Source of the DNA: Euphorbia lathyris
Lineage: Eukaryota > Streptophyta > Magnoliopsida > Malpighiales > Euphorbiaceae
NCBI RefSeq assembly: GCF_963576675.1
Contig: NC_088915.1
Span: forward strand, 81,725,501 to 81,789,500
Length of the DNA: 64,000 bases
Reading direction: 5' to 3'
Part shown: positions 1 to 11,000 of the stretch, in pieces
Numbering within the stretch: the stretch's first letter is position 1
Layout: every line of letters begins with the position of its first letter
Made by a program: the position numbers and the translations under genes
The notes under the pieces: generated by a model
What the model was told of the DNA's origin: nothing
The model's input: only the letters and a program-made list of their open reading frames with translations
The model's database searches: none

Positions 1-14
1 TTGATTCACAACCA

Positions 15-480
15 GGCTCTGATACCATATGTTAGAAATCTTACAGATTTCATCATAATATTAGATAAACATTAATTGCTCAGATGTTCGAATAAGATGA
101 TTTTCACAAACACTTAATAACAACTAGAAGAGCGTACCTTGATCCATGACGATTATAATCGAGTTCTTCTAGAGTCACAAGAATTGTGTTTCTCTCACTT
201 AACCCTTTAGACTTCACAGATTTTCTTGATGTAGAGAAAATGACTTTTAGATAAGTTAGAGAGAGGACCAATTCTGATTTCTGTTATATAAATATACCTT
301 CCATCAAGGTATCTCTTCATCCATAAGGTACCTTTTCATTAATGAACCAATAGGATTCAACGTACCCTTTCGTTAATCAAACATGATGATCGATCATACC
401 CTTAGGTGAACTGACCAATAGGATTTATTGTTTTATTTTATCAAACATTAAGTATATAATATACTAGGACCATATTTTAA
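15..480 (-). mobile_element. Possible LTR end with primer-binding site
   Basis: Read on the minus strand, positions 27-15 spell TGGTATCAGAGCC, the classic initiator-Met-tRNA primer-binding site of plant copia and some gypsy elements. A TG dinucleotide at 30-31 (CA on the minus strand) lies two bases away, as expected for an LTR edge. The AT-rich sequence to about 480 would then be the LTR. I could not find its other end or a partner LTR, so the outer boundary is a guess; the rest of the element would lie left of the window. Confidence 0.4.
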
Positions 481-956
481 CTTGATGTAAATTATGGAAA
501 ATCCAATAATGTGGATATAGGAAAACTGTAAAAACCTTAATCCAAATTGTAATTTTTTTTTTTAATAATTTCAAATACAGATGAAATCAATAACGTATTT
601 TTAACAGAATTAGATGTTCACAACTTACTGATTTGATCATCAATGGCTTAATAAGAGCAAAAATAAAAAATCAGAGGCTTAATGAACTAAAAAATGAAAA
701 ATCAGAGACCTAATAATGCTTTTTACCATTTGAAAACATGTAACAAACTGAAAAAACGTGAAAATGAAAAAAAAAAAAAAAAATGTGGAAAATGAAAAAG
801 AAAAACATAACAAATTGAAAAACCAACAGGAAAATGTAAAACGAAAAAATCATTTAAGTTTTTTTTTTCACGTTTTTTGTAATTCGGTTGGATTGGTAAT
901 ATATTGAAAGTTTGGTTAGATTTAAAATGCAATGAAATTGTTCCTAAAAAATGCAA
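481..956. other. AT-rich intergenic DNA with A-rich tract
   Basis: No gene is visible. Positions about 740-870 are a purine-biased tract built from short GAAAAA/ATGAAAAA words. Its complement resembles the pyrimidine tract at 25128-25445, so both may be the same low-complexity family in opposite orientation. A Phe-rich minus-strand reading frame here is a by-product of the tract. Confidence 0.5.
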
Positions 957-965
957 TGAAATTGA

Positions 966-1020
966 GGTGCCCGCTATCCTCACGGTTTAAAAACAAAGTA
1001 TCTATACTTTGTTTTCTTAA
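966..1020 (+). repeat. Left terminal inverted repeat of the MULE
   Basis: It matches the complement of 12650-12708, sharing AGGTG-CCGCTAT, TTTAAAAACAAAGTA and TACTTTGTTT blocks. Positions 990-1015 form a perfect 11-bp stem with a 4-base loop (AAAACAAAGTA / TACTTTGTTTT). Confidence 0.75.
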
Positions 1021-1613
1021 ACCAATAATATAAAGACACCTTATAACTCATCTCTTAGACCTCTGTACGTGTTTACTGGCTACCGTCTGTTCCAGTTGCT
1101 TTCAGTTTCTCCATTTCGCTGCTCTGGTTTTAGACGGTATGTTCGCGGCTCCGTTCTCTGGTAAGCTCGCAGTTCACTCAGCAGGTTCTTTTCCTTTCTC
1201 ATTTGTTTGAACTTTGAACCGATCTTAGGAAGAGACCAAACAGATATGCAGATCCAGGAGTTTCAGATCCGTGCAAACCTCTCACTTTCAGTCATAACTA
1301 TGGACGACTGAATTGCTGGTCAATGGCTTGTTGTTTACTTCCTTTTCTAAAGTCTCACAAATTTGGATTACTCACTGCTAGGTATGCTCAATTTTTAATT
1401 TCTGCTTCCACATTGTGATTTTTCAGTTCATATCCGTCACTGTATTTGTGATAGATTGTCTACTGATTATGTTTTTAGTTATGGTATGAAAATTGTCATA
1501 CTCGTCATCCTTAAAAGTGTTTGAATACAGTCAATTTTCAGGGCTTTAAGCTGTAGTTGATTTTATTAACATCAATTTTTTCTTCATGGCTTTAAGTTGT
1601 AATTGATAACATA
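1021..1613 (+). other. Unassigned stretch between MULE end and CACTA-like end
   Basis: Positions about 1060-1380 are less AT-rich than the surroundings and look like a 5' UTR or first-exon region (CT-rich runs, a splice-donor-like AGGTATG near 1380). I do not recognise a protein. It may be another captured gene fragment or promoter piece. Confidence 0.3.
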
Positions 1614-2306
1614 CACTACAAGAAAACAGGGCTTTAGAAGCCCTAATTTTACTCTGAAAGAGGGAATCTTTCATGGCTCCGGATCGTTTAATTGGCTCTT
1701 TGAGTGTCACGGGTTCTTTCATAACATGATTCTCATTTTGGCTTCTCTTGCGTGTTTATATCGTACTTGGCTTTTCAGGCTAAGAAGAGCGTTACTAAGT
1801 TGTCTCATGGAAGATCGTATATAATGATCGCTGATTATGGGACTCTTTGGCTTGTTAGTTTGCTCAATCTTGCTTGGTGCTGCTTTCAGGTTAGTGAATT
1901 TGCTAGATTCTTGGTTTGTTAGTTGTCTATGTTGAATGTATACAGCTCCACTCTTTATCAATTCTCTTTTTTCTTTTCTAATTTCAGTTAAGTTCATGGG
2001 CTTATTGATTGAACTTTTAGTTCGAATTGTATTGTGTGTATTGGGGTTATGATTGTTAAATGTATATCATGGTTGCTTTATCTGCAGAGTGTATAAATGA
2101 ATATTGTCTCCCCTTTCAGCTTTGTAACTTCCAAGTTTGTTACTTTGTAATTTCAGTTAAGTTCCAAGTTTGTTCAAGGTCTTGGTCAATTTGGGCTTGC
2201 ATGATCAAATGCTTGTCATTTATGGACTAATTTGATGAAAGATTAACCCTTTGTGCATATATAAAATAAAAACATCTGATATTTTGTCTCTTTAATTTGA
2301 AATCAG

Positions 2307-2406
2307 TTTGAAGAAAGTGCATATATAAGAAGATAAATGACGAGGAGTATGATAGCTGTCCAGTGTGTAATATCAATTTAGGATGTTCTCCACTTGAGAA
2401 GCTCAG
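2307..2406 (+). pseudogene. Fragment of DRIP-type RING E3 ubiquitin ligase gene
   Basis: Translation from 2318 reads CIYKKINDEEYDSCPVCNIN and continues LGCSPLEKLR. This matches the end of the RING finger of plant DREB2A-interacting proteins (DRIP1/2), nuclear or cytosolic E3 ligases acting on DREB2A. The exon is bounded by an AG acceptor (2305-2306) and a GT donor (2407-2408), so it was captured as genomic DNA with introns. A TGA occupies the position of an upstream RING cysteine, and the rest of the gene is absent. It is non-functional as a ligase. Identification rests on recalled family motifs. Confidence 0.65.
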
Positions 2407-2476
2407 GTACTTGATTTGCTATTTACATACTCTCCTTTTTTTTGAAGGACTTGAGTGATTTATTTTGTTAATGCAG

Positions 2477-3628
2477 TTGCTCGCTTGAAGGCTGACAACC
2501 CTCTTTTGGTGCATCTCCTATTGATTATGTAAGACCTCTTGTTTAAAACGTTTGTGCTATTAGCCTTGTGCTTTAATTTGTATATCTCCTTGTTTTATTT
2601 TCCTATCTTATATTTGTATGCTTGTGTCTTTAGGCCCACATTGAGCAGTGGATTGATTTTTCATCTCTGGAGATTGATGCCAATATTTTGGGATGGTTGA
2701 AACCCAGAATGGGTTATGGCCCATATCTTCCTCCAGTGAGTTATCTCTTTTTATTCAGTTCTGTTTATTTTTTAGTGTTCCCATTCACACGTAAGCCTTT
2801 GGCATTGTGTTTGATACCGCATGTTGCGTTTCAACTGATCACATCCTGCAGGGTTGTCCGTATTCTGGCATATATCACATTCATGACATCTTAAAGCGAA
2901 TGAAAATTTTCAATTTTCTTTTCATTCTGCACTTAAATATGCACTTTGGTTCATGCATGAATATAGAATTGTGAGGAATGTCTTGTTGATAACATTTTAC
3001 AGTTTTGTTCACTTGTTAATTGGTCAATGATTGAATTATACAATTGCACAATCACCCATGCCCTTATTGTTGGATATGCTTTTTATCATGTCGAAATTGT
3101 TGTATTCTTGTGAGGATATCTTATATTTTAGACTTTGCATATGAAGATTGAGGAAGCTACAATTGCTGCACTGAAGAGATGATTGGGTGCTCTAAACACT
3201 CATCTTGAATCTACCACCTACTTGGTTGGGCATTGGGTGTCCTTGGCTGACATCATTGTGACTTGCAATCTCTATTTGGGCTTCACTCGCTCCATGACAA
3301 AGAGCTTTACGTCAGAGTTTCCTCATGTTGAGAGATACTTTTGGACCATGGTTAATCAACCAAATTTCAAAAAGATTATTGGCAATGTCAAGCAGACTGA
3401 TTCAGTTCCTCCTATTGAAAAGAAACATGCCCATGTAAAAGAACCTGCAAAATCGAAGCCTAAGGATGAACCAAAGAAAGAAGCCAAGAAGGAGAAAGAG
3501 CCACCAAAGGCCAAAGAAGCTGATGAGGAAGAGGCAGAGGCACCAAAGCCCAAAGCCAAAAATCCTCTTGATTTGCTGCCTCCGAGTAAGATGATACTAG
3601 ATGACTGGAAAGGCTCTACTCTAATACT
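2477..3628 (+). pseudogene. Partial elongation factor 1-gamma (eEF1B-gamma) gene, broken
   Basis: Three exons of a plant eEF1B-gamma gene are recognisable: 2477-2528 (ARLKADNPL), 2634-2735 (AHIEQWIDFSSLEIDANILG...GPYLPP) and 3147-3628. The last covers the end of the GST-like domain (LVGHWVSLADIIVTCNLYLG), the Lys/Glu/Pro-rich hinge, and the first residues of the C-terminal EF1G domain (NPLDLLPPSKMILDDWK). The intact protein anchors the eEF1B nucleotide-exchange complex. Introns with GT-AG borders are kept, so this is a DNA-level copy and not a processed pseudogene. Lesions are one base missing in the first exon near 2510, an in-frame TGA at 3180-3182, and one base missing near 3610. The start of the gene and most of the C-terminal domain are absent. 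Confidence 0.85.
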
Positions 3629-3815
3629 CGATGCTATCCTCAAGATGATTCATTACGAAGGATTCTATGGTTTTTACAAAGGCATGAGCACGAAAATAGT
3701 ACAAAGCATTCTTGCTTCTGCTGTCTTGTTCATGGTCAAGGAAGAACTTGTCAAAGGTGTTCAATCGTTGGTAAGCAACAGAAGCATTAATACAGCAAGA
3801 TCAAAGCCTCCTTGA
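3629..3815 (+). pseudogene. Terminal fragment of peroxisomal NAD carrier-like (mitochondrial carrier family) gene
   Basis: Residues from 3630 on (DAILKMIHYEGFYGFYKG, then MSTKIVQSILASAVLFMVKE) are the last repeat of a mitochondrial-carrier-family protein. They most resemble plant peroxisomal NAD carrier PXN, and a TGA at 3813-3815 closes the frame. The fragment is fused directly to the eEF1B-gamma fragment at a short ACTC-like microhomology near 3625-3630. Because one base is missing from the eEF1B-gamma part just upstream, a 210-codon reading frame (3183-3815) runs through both. Whether it is transcribed is unknown. Confidence 0.7.
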
Positions 3816-4264
3816 TTTTAGCAAAAATTCATTCGTGGTAAACAAACAATATGAGATTGATTTCTAATTATGTTGACATTTTTTAACATATTATTAAAAC
3901 TTTAGTCACGTTAGTTATGTTATTTTGGATTTTGTTAATTGTACTTTTAATTTTGCAAATATTGGTGCTAAGATGAGCCTAATTGTACTCATTTTTTTTA
4001 ATGAAATGATTATGTTTATAACCTTTTTCTGCCCAAAAAATTAGTGCAATTGCATTATGGAATTTACCGACAAAAATATTTAGCGGTGGATCACCGACAG
4101 ATTTTCAGTCGTAACTCTTTTTGTATGTGTATGAAAATCGTACATAGAGGCGGTTAAAACCGTGCGTAGAAAAGTGTCGCTAATAAAAAAACATTACCCC
4201 GACGCTCTAGAAAACCGTCGGTAACAGTAGAAACGGCAGCAATAGCAACACTTTTCCGATAGTA

Positions 4265-4364
4265 AAATGGGGGGATTAAGCAAAAATGAGAGGGACTAAT
4301 AAATTATTTACTCCTTTTATTGCCATAGTAAAAGAAATCCAGCTACTTGGGTTTAACCTTGCAA
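4265..4364. other. Short unique spacer
   Basis: About 100 bp between the CACTA-like right end and the first satellite monomer. No gene or repeat is recognised. Confidence 0.4.
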
Positions 4365-5156
4365 ACTGAAAAATAATTACTTTACGTAAAATTGTACAAA
4401 TGTACAAAAATTTGTAAATGTTTTATATATTTTACGTAAAGTAGTTTCAATTTACAAAAAGTGGTATCGTAGATAGAGTGAAAATTATTTTTTTTATTAA
4501 TAATTTAACAAAAAATAATTACTTTACGTAAAATTGTATAAATGTTACGAAAATTTGTAAGAGTTTTATGGATTTTACGTAAAATAGTGTCAATTTACGT
4601 AACGTGATTTGGAGGATAGAATTAAAATTATTTTATATTAATAATTTAACAAAAAATAATTACTTTACGTAAAATTGTACAAATGTTACGAAAATTTCTA
4701 AAGGTTTTATGAATTTTATGTAAAATCGTGTCAATTTTATTAAAATTAAAATTATTTTTTATTAATATTTTACTGAAAACTAATTACTTTATACAAATGT
4801 TACGAAAATTTGTAAAGGTTTTATGGATTTTACGTAAAGTAGTGTAAATTTACGTAAAGTGATTTGATGGATAGAATTAAAATTATTTTTTATTAATAAT
4901 TTAACAAAAAATAATTACTTCACATAAAATTGTACAAATGTTACGGAAGTTTGTAAATGTTTTATAGATTTTAAGTGAAATAGTGTCAATTTAGGTAATC
5001 ATGTGGATAGAATTAAAATTATTTTTTATTAATAATTTAACAAAAAATAATTACTTTAAATAAAATTATACAAATGTTATGGAAATTTGTAAAGTTTTTA
5101 TGCATTTGTAAATTTACGTAAGGTGGTTTGGTGGATAGAACTAAAATTATATTTTA
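4365..5156. repeat. ~140-bp satellite array, left part
   Basis: About six diverged monomers. Each contains AATAATTACTTTACGTAAAA, ATGTTACGAAAATTTGTAAA, TTTTACGTAAAGTAGTGTCA and GGTTTGGTGGATAGAATTAA in that order. The palindrome TTTACGTAAA recurs two or three times per monomer. The array resumes at 8049, so it was one array before the Helitron inserted. Confidence 0.85.
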
Positions 5157-8048
5157 CTAGTTTTTGACCCGTGCATCGCACGGATTCATCTTAATATATA
5201 AATATTAACAAAAATATAATTTAATAATTACAATTAATGATATAAAGGTGCTATATAAATTAAATATTATTATTTTATTTTCACATTTAATTTAAATAAT
5301 CTTTTTATAGATAAATATAATAATATAATTAAAATTAATATATTGTATATTATATTATATTATATTTTTTATCAGTAAAAAATAATGAAGTGACACATCA
5401 GCTCCATCGTTACTATTTTATATTATATATAGATATGCAAAGAATTAGAGAGATTTTAGGGTTTAATTTAAATTATGTAGAACTTTTAGATATAAATATG
5501 CAGAGAATTAGAGAGATTTTAAGGATTAATTTAAATTCTGTAGAACTCTTAGATATAATACGGATAAAATAATCTTTTTATAAATAAATATAATAATATA
5601 ACTAAAGTTAATATATTATATATTATATTATATTATATTTTTTATCAGTAAAAAAGGAGGAAGTGACACCTCAGCTCCATCGTTACTGTTTTATATTATA
5701 TATTATATATAGAATATATAGATATGCAGAGAATTAGAGAGATTTTAGGGATTAATTTAAATTATGTAGAACTTTTAGATATAGATATGCAGAGAATTAA
5801 AGAGATTTTAAGGATTAATTTAAATTCTGTAGAACTCTTAGATATAGTACGGATAAAATAATCTTTTTATAAATAAATATAATAATATAACTAAAGTCAA
5901 TATATTATATTTTATATTATATTTTTTATCAGTAAAAAATGAGGAAGTGACACCTCAGCTCCATCGTTACTGTTTTATATTATATAATATAGATATGCAG
6001 AGAATTAAAGAGATTTTAAGGATTAATTTAAATTATGTAGAACTTTTAGATATAGATATGCAGAGAATTAGAGAGATTTTAGGGATTAATTTAAATTCTG
6101 TAGAACTCTTAGATATAGTACGGATAAAATAATCTTTTTATAAATAAATATAATAATATAATAAAGTTAATATATTATATTTTTTATCAGTAAAAATGGA
6201 GAAAGTGACACCTCAGCTCCATCATTACTGTTTTATATTATATAATATATAGATAGATATGCAGAGAATTAGAGAGATTTTAGGGATTAATTTAAATTCT
6301 GTAGAACTCTTAGATATATTACGAATAAAATAATCTTTTTATAAATAAATATAATAATATAACTAAAGTTAATATATTATATTTTTTATCAGTAAAAAAT
6401 GAGGAAGTGACACATCAACTCCATCGTTACTGTTTTATATTATATATAGATATAGATATGCAGAGAATTAAAGAGATTTTAAGGATTAATTTAAATTCTG
6501 TAGAACTCTTAGATATAGTACGGATAAAATAATCTTTTTATAAATAAATATAATAATATAACTAAAGTCAATATATTATATTTTTTATCAGTAAAAAATG
6601 AGGAAGTGACTCCTCAGCTCCATCGTTACTGTTTTATATTATATAATATAGATATGCAGAGAATTAAAGAGATTTTAAGGATTAATTTAAATTATGTAGA
6701 ACTTTTATATATAGATATGCAGAGAATTAGAGAGATTTTAGGGATTAATTTAAATCCTGTAGAACTCTTAGATATAGTACGGATAAAATAATCTTTTTAT
6801 AAATAAATATAATAATATAATAAAGTTAATATATTATATTTTTTATCATTAAAAATGGAGAAAGTGACACCTCAGCTCCATCATTACTGTTTTATATTAT
6901 ATAATATATAGATAGATATGCAGAGAATTAGAGAGATTTTAGGGATTAATTTAAATTCTGTAGAACTCTTAGATATATTACGAATAAAATAATCTTTTTA
7001 TAAATAAATATAATAATATAACTAAATTTAATATATTATATTTTTTATCAGTAAAAAATGAGGAAGTGACACATCAACTCCATCGTTACTGTTTTATATT
7101 ATATATAGATATAGATATGCAGAGAATTAAAGAGATTTTAAGGATTAATTTAAATTCTGTAGAACTCTTAGATATAGTACGGATAAAATAATCTTTTTAT
7201 AAATAAATATAATAAGATAACTAAAGTCAATATATTATATTTTATATTATATTTTTTATCAGTAAAAAATAAGGAAGTGACACCTCAGCTCCATCGTTAC
7301 TGTTTTATATTATATAATATAGATATGCAGAGAATTAAAGAGATTTTAAGGATTAATTTAAATTATGTAGAACTTTTAGATATAGATATGCAGAGAATTA
7401 GAGAGATTTTAGGGATTAATTTAAATCCTGTAGAACTCTTAGATATAGTACGGATAAAATAATCTTTTTATAAATAAATATAATAATATAATAAAGTTAA
7501 TATATTATATTTTTTATCAGTAAAAATGGAGAAAGTGACACCTCAGCTCCATCATTACTGTTTTATATTATATAATATATAGATAGATATGCAGAGAATT
7601 AGAGAGATTTTAGGGATTAATTTAAATTCTGTAGAACTCTTAGATATATTACGAATAAAATAATCTTTTTATAAATAAATATAATAATATAACTAAAGTT
7701 AATATATTATATTTTTTATCAGTAAAAAATGAGGAAGTGACACATCAACGCCATCGTTACTGTTTTATATTATATATAGATATGCAGAGAATTAGAGAGA
7801 TTTTAGGGATTAATTTAAATTATGTATAACTTTTAGATATAGATATGCAGAGAATTAGAGAGATTTTAGGGATTAATTTAAATTCTGTAGAACTCTTAGA
7901 TATAGTACGGATAAAATAATCTTTTTATAAATAAATATAATAATATAACTAAAGTTAATATATTATATTTTATATTATATTTTTTTTCAGTAAAAAGGGA
8001 GGAAGTGACACCTCAGCTAAATTGTTATTGTTTTATATTATATATAGA
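5157..8048 (-). mobile_element. Non-autonomous Helitron inserted in the satellite
   Basis: On the minus strand the element begins TCTATATATAATATAAAAC (from 8048) and ends with a CCGTGC-gat-GCACGG hairpin (5171-5185), eight bases, then CTAG (5160-5157). It is flanked by A at 5156 and T at 8049. TC start, 3' hairpin, CTAG end and insertion between A and T without duplication are all Helitron hallmarks. Removing it joins ...ATTTTA and TTAATAATTTAAC, which restores the satellite monomer exactly. No Rep/helicase is present; the interior is nearly all tandem repeats. Confidence 0.85.
5380..8045. repeat. Higher-order tandem repeat filling the Helitron
   Basis: Twelve copies of a GTGACACCTCAGCTCCATCG-type segment, the inner part of the Helitron 5' terminus, start near 5391, 5664, 5948, 6206, 6408, 6607, 6865, 7067, 7278, 7536, 7738 and 8006. 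Spacings follow 258-202-199, 258-202-211, 258-202-268, giving a higher-order period of about 660-671 bp. Between them lie one or two ~63-bp units (ATGCAGAGAATTAGAGAGAT...GTAGAACTCTTAGATATA). Because 63 is divisible by 3, short open frames of 60-61 codons recur; I regard these as by-products. Confidence 0.85.
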
Positions 8049-11000
8049 TTAATAATTTAACAAAAAAATTACTTTACGTAAAATTGTACAAATGTTACGG
8101 AAATTTGTAAACATTTTATGGATTTTATACGCAAAGTTGTTATTTTACAAAAATTACTTTACGCCGATCTTGTCCTGATAGACATAACATACGTAAAGTA
8201 AGATTAAATTTTCATAAAGTTGTTATTTTTAAAATATTACTAAATTCCCAAAATTGAGTTTCACGTAAAATATTTGCCTTTACTAAAATCATTTAGAGTT
8301 GCTTACTAAATTTATAAATAAATATAAATTAATAAATAAATCATATTCTTTTTATTAATAATTTAAGAAAAAATAATTACTTTACATAAAATTATACAAA
8401 CGTTACGGAAAATTTTAAAAGTTTTATGGATTTTATGTAAAGTAGTGTCAATTTATATAAAGTGGTTTGGTGGCTAGAATTAGAATTCTTTTTTATTAAT
8501 AATTATACAAAAAATAATTACTTTATATTTTGTACAAACGTTACGGAAAATTTTAAAGGTTTTATGAGTTTTACGTAAAGTAGTGTCAATTTATATAAAG
8601 TGCTTTGGTGGCTAGAATTAGAATTCTTTTTTTATTACTAATTTTACACAAAATAATTACTTTATAGTTTGTTTGTACAAAGTTTACGAAAAATTATAAA
8701 GATTTTATGGATTCTACGTAAAGCGGTGTTAAGTTATGTAAAGTCATTTGTTGGATAGAATTAAAATTATTTTTTATTAATATTTTAACAAAAATAATTA
8801 CTTTACGTAAAATTGTACAAATATTACGAAAATTTATAAAGTTTTATAGATTTTCCGTAAAGTAGTGTCAATTTTCGTAAAGTAGTTTGGTGGATAGAAT
8901 TAAAATTATTTTTTTATTAATAATTTACCAAAAATTTATTACTTTACATAATTGTACAAAGTTTACGATAAATTGTAAAGGTTTTATGGATTCTACGTAA
9001 AGTGATGTCAAGTTATGTAAAGTGGTTTGTTGGATAGAATTAAAATTATTTTTTATTAATAATTTAACAAAAGTTTATTACTTTACATAAGTTATTCAAA
9101 GGTTAGAGAAATTTGTAATGGTTTTATAGATTTTTCGTAAATTATTGTCAATTTACGTAAAGTGGTTTGGTGGATAGAATTAAAATTATTTTTTATTAAT
9201 AATCTACCAAAAATTTATTACATTACATAAATTGTACAAAGTTTACGAAAATTTATAAAGGTTTTATAGATTTTCCGTAAAGTATTGTCAATTTACGTAA
9301 AGTGGTTGAGTGGATATAATTAAAATTATTTTTTTATTAATAATTTAACAAAAAATAATTAATTTACGTAAAATTGTAGAAATGTTACGAAAATTTGTAA
9401 AGGTTTTATAGATTTTCCGTAAAGTAGTGTCAATTTTCGTAAAGTGGTTTGGTGGATAGAATTAAAATTATTTTTTTATTAATAATCTACCACAAATTTA
9501 TTACATTACATAAATTGTACAAAGTTTACGAAAATTTGTAGACGTTTTATAGATTTTCCGTAAAGTATTGTCAATTTAAGTAAAGAGGTTTAATGGATAT
9601 AATTAAAATTATTTTTTTATTAATAATTTAACAAAAAATAATTAATTTACGTAAAATTGTAGAAATGTTATAGAAATTTGTAAAGGTTTTATAGATTTTC
9701 CGTAAATTAGTGTCAATTTACGTAAAGTTGTTTGGTGGATAGAATTAAAATTATTTTTTATTAATAATTTACTAAAAATAATTAATTTCCGTAGAATTAT
9801 ACAAATGTTACGAAAATTTGTAAAGGTTTTATAGATTTTCCGTAAAGTAGTGTTAATTTTCGTAAAGTGGTTTGGTGGATAGAATTAAAATTATTTTTTT
9901 TTAATAATTTAATAAAAAATAATTAATTTACGTAAAATTATACAAATGTTACGAAAATTTGTAAAAGTTTTATAGATTTTCCGTAAAGTAGTGTTAATTT
10001 TCGTAAAGTGGTTTGGTGGATAGAATTAAAATTATTTTGTATTAATAATTTAACAAAAAATAATTAATTTACGTAAAATTATACAAATGTTACGGAAATT
10101 TGTAAAGGTTTTATAGATTTTCCGTAAAGTAGTGTCAATTTTCATAAAGTGGTTTGGTGTATAGAATTAAAATTATTTTTTTATTAATAATTTAACAAAA
10201 AATAATTAATTTACGTAAAATTATAGAAATGTTACGAAAATTTGTAAAGGTTTTATAGATTTTCCGTAAAGTAGTGTTAATTTTCGTAAAGTGGTTTGGT
10301 GGATATAATTAAAATTATTTTTTTTAATAATTTAACAAAAAATAATTAATTTACATAAAATTATACAAATGTTACGGAAATTTGTAAAGGTTTTATAGAT
10401 TTTCCGTAAAGTAATGTTAATTTTCGTAAAGTGGTTTGGTGGATAGAATTAAAATTATTTTTTATTAATAATTTAAAAAAAATAATTAATTTACGTAAAA
10501 TTATACAAATGTTACTGAAATTTGTAAAGGTTTATAGATTTTCCGTAAAGTAGTGTCAATTTTCGTAAAGTGGTTTGGTGGATAGAATTAAAATTATTTT
10601 TTATTAATAATTTAACAAAAAATAATTAATTTACGTAAAATTATAGAAATGTTACGGAAATTTGTAAAGGTTTTATAGATTTTCCGTAAAGTAGAGTCTA
10701 TTTACGTAAAGTTGTTTGGTGGATAGAATTAAAATTATTTTTTATTAATAATTTACCAAAAATAATTAATTTCCGTAGAATTATACAAATGTTACGGAAA
10801 TTTGTAAAGATTTTATAGATTTTCCGTAAAGTAGTGTCAATTTTCGTAAAGTGGTTTGGTGGATAGAATTAAAATTATTTTTATTAATAATTTACCAAAA
10901 ATAATTAATTTCCGTAGACTTTTACAAATGTTACGGAAATTTGTAAACGTTTTATAGATTTTCCGTAAAGTAGTGTTAATTTTCGTAAAGTGGTTTGTTG

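Larger units (their letters stand above)
1614..4264 (+). mobile_element. Decayed CACTA (En/Spm)-like element carrying gene fragments
   Basis: The left end CACTACAAGAAAACAGGGC (1614) is the canonical plant CACTA terminus. The right end, read on the complement from 4264, is TACTATCGGAAAAG, which keeps the xACTAxxxGAAAA pattern. Just inside the right end (about 4060-4230) are inverted CCGACGG/CCGTCGG and CGGTTTT-type words typical of CACTA subterminal repeats. Possible 3-bp target repeats are ATA and AAA (imperfect). No transposase is visible. Fragments of three host genes lie between the ends, all on the plus strand. Confidence 0.5.

Noticed and set aside
723..983. 86-codon Phe-rich minus-strand frame
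   Set aside because: Purine tract read in antisense, overlapping the MULE terminus and its duplication.
1603..1997. Short frames around 1603-1997 as a gene
   Set aside because: No recognisable domain. The region may include another captured exon (AG near 1778, AGG near 1890), but I could not assign it.
5390..7462. Repeated 60-61 codon frames with IDMQRIREILGINLN-like repeats
   Set aside because: They follow from a 63-bp repeat unit divisible by three inside the Helitron array; no start context, gene structure or independent conservation.
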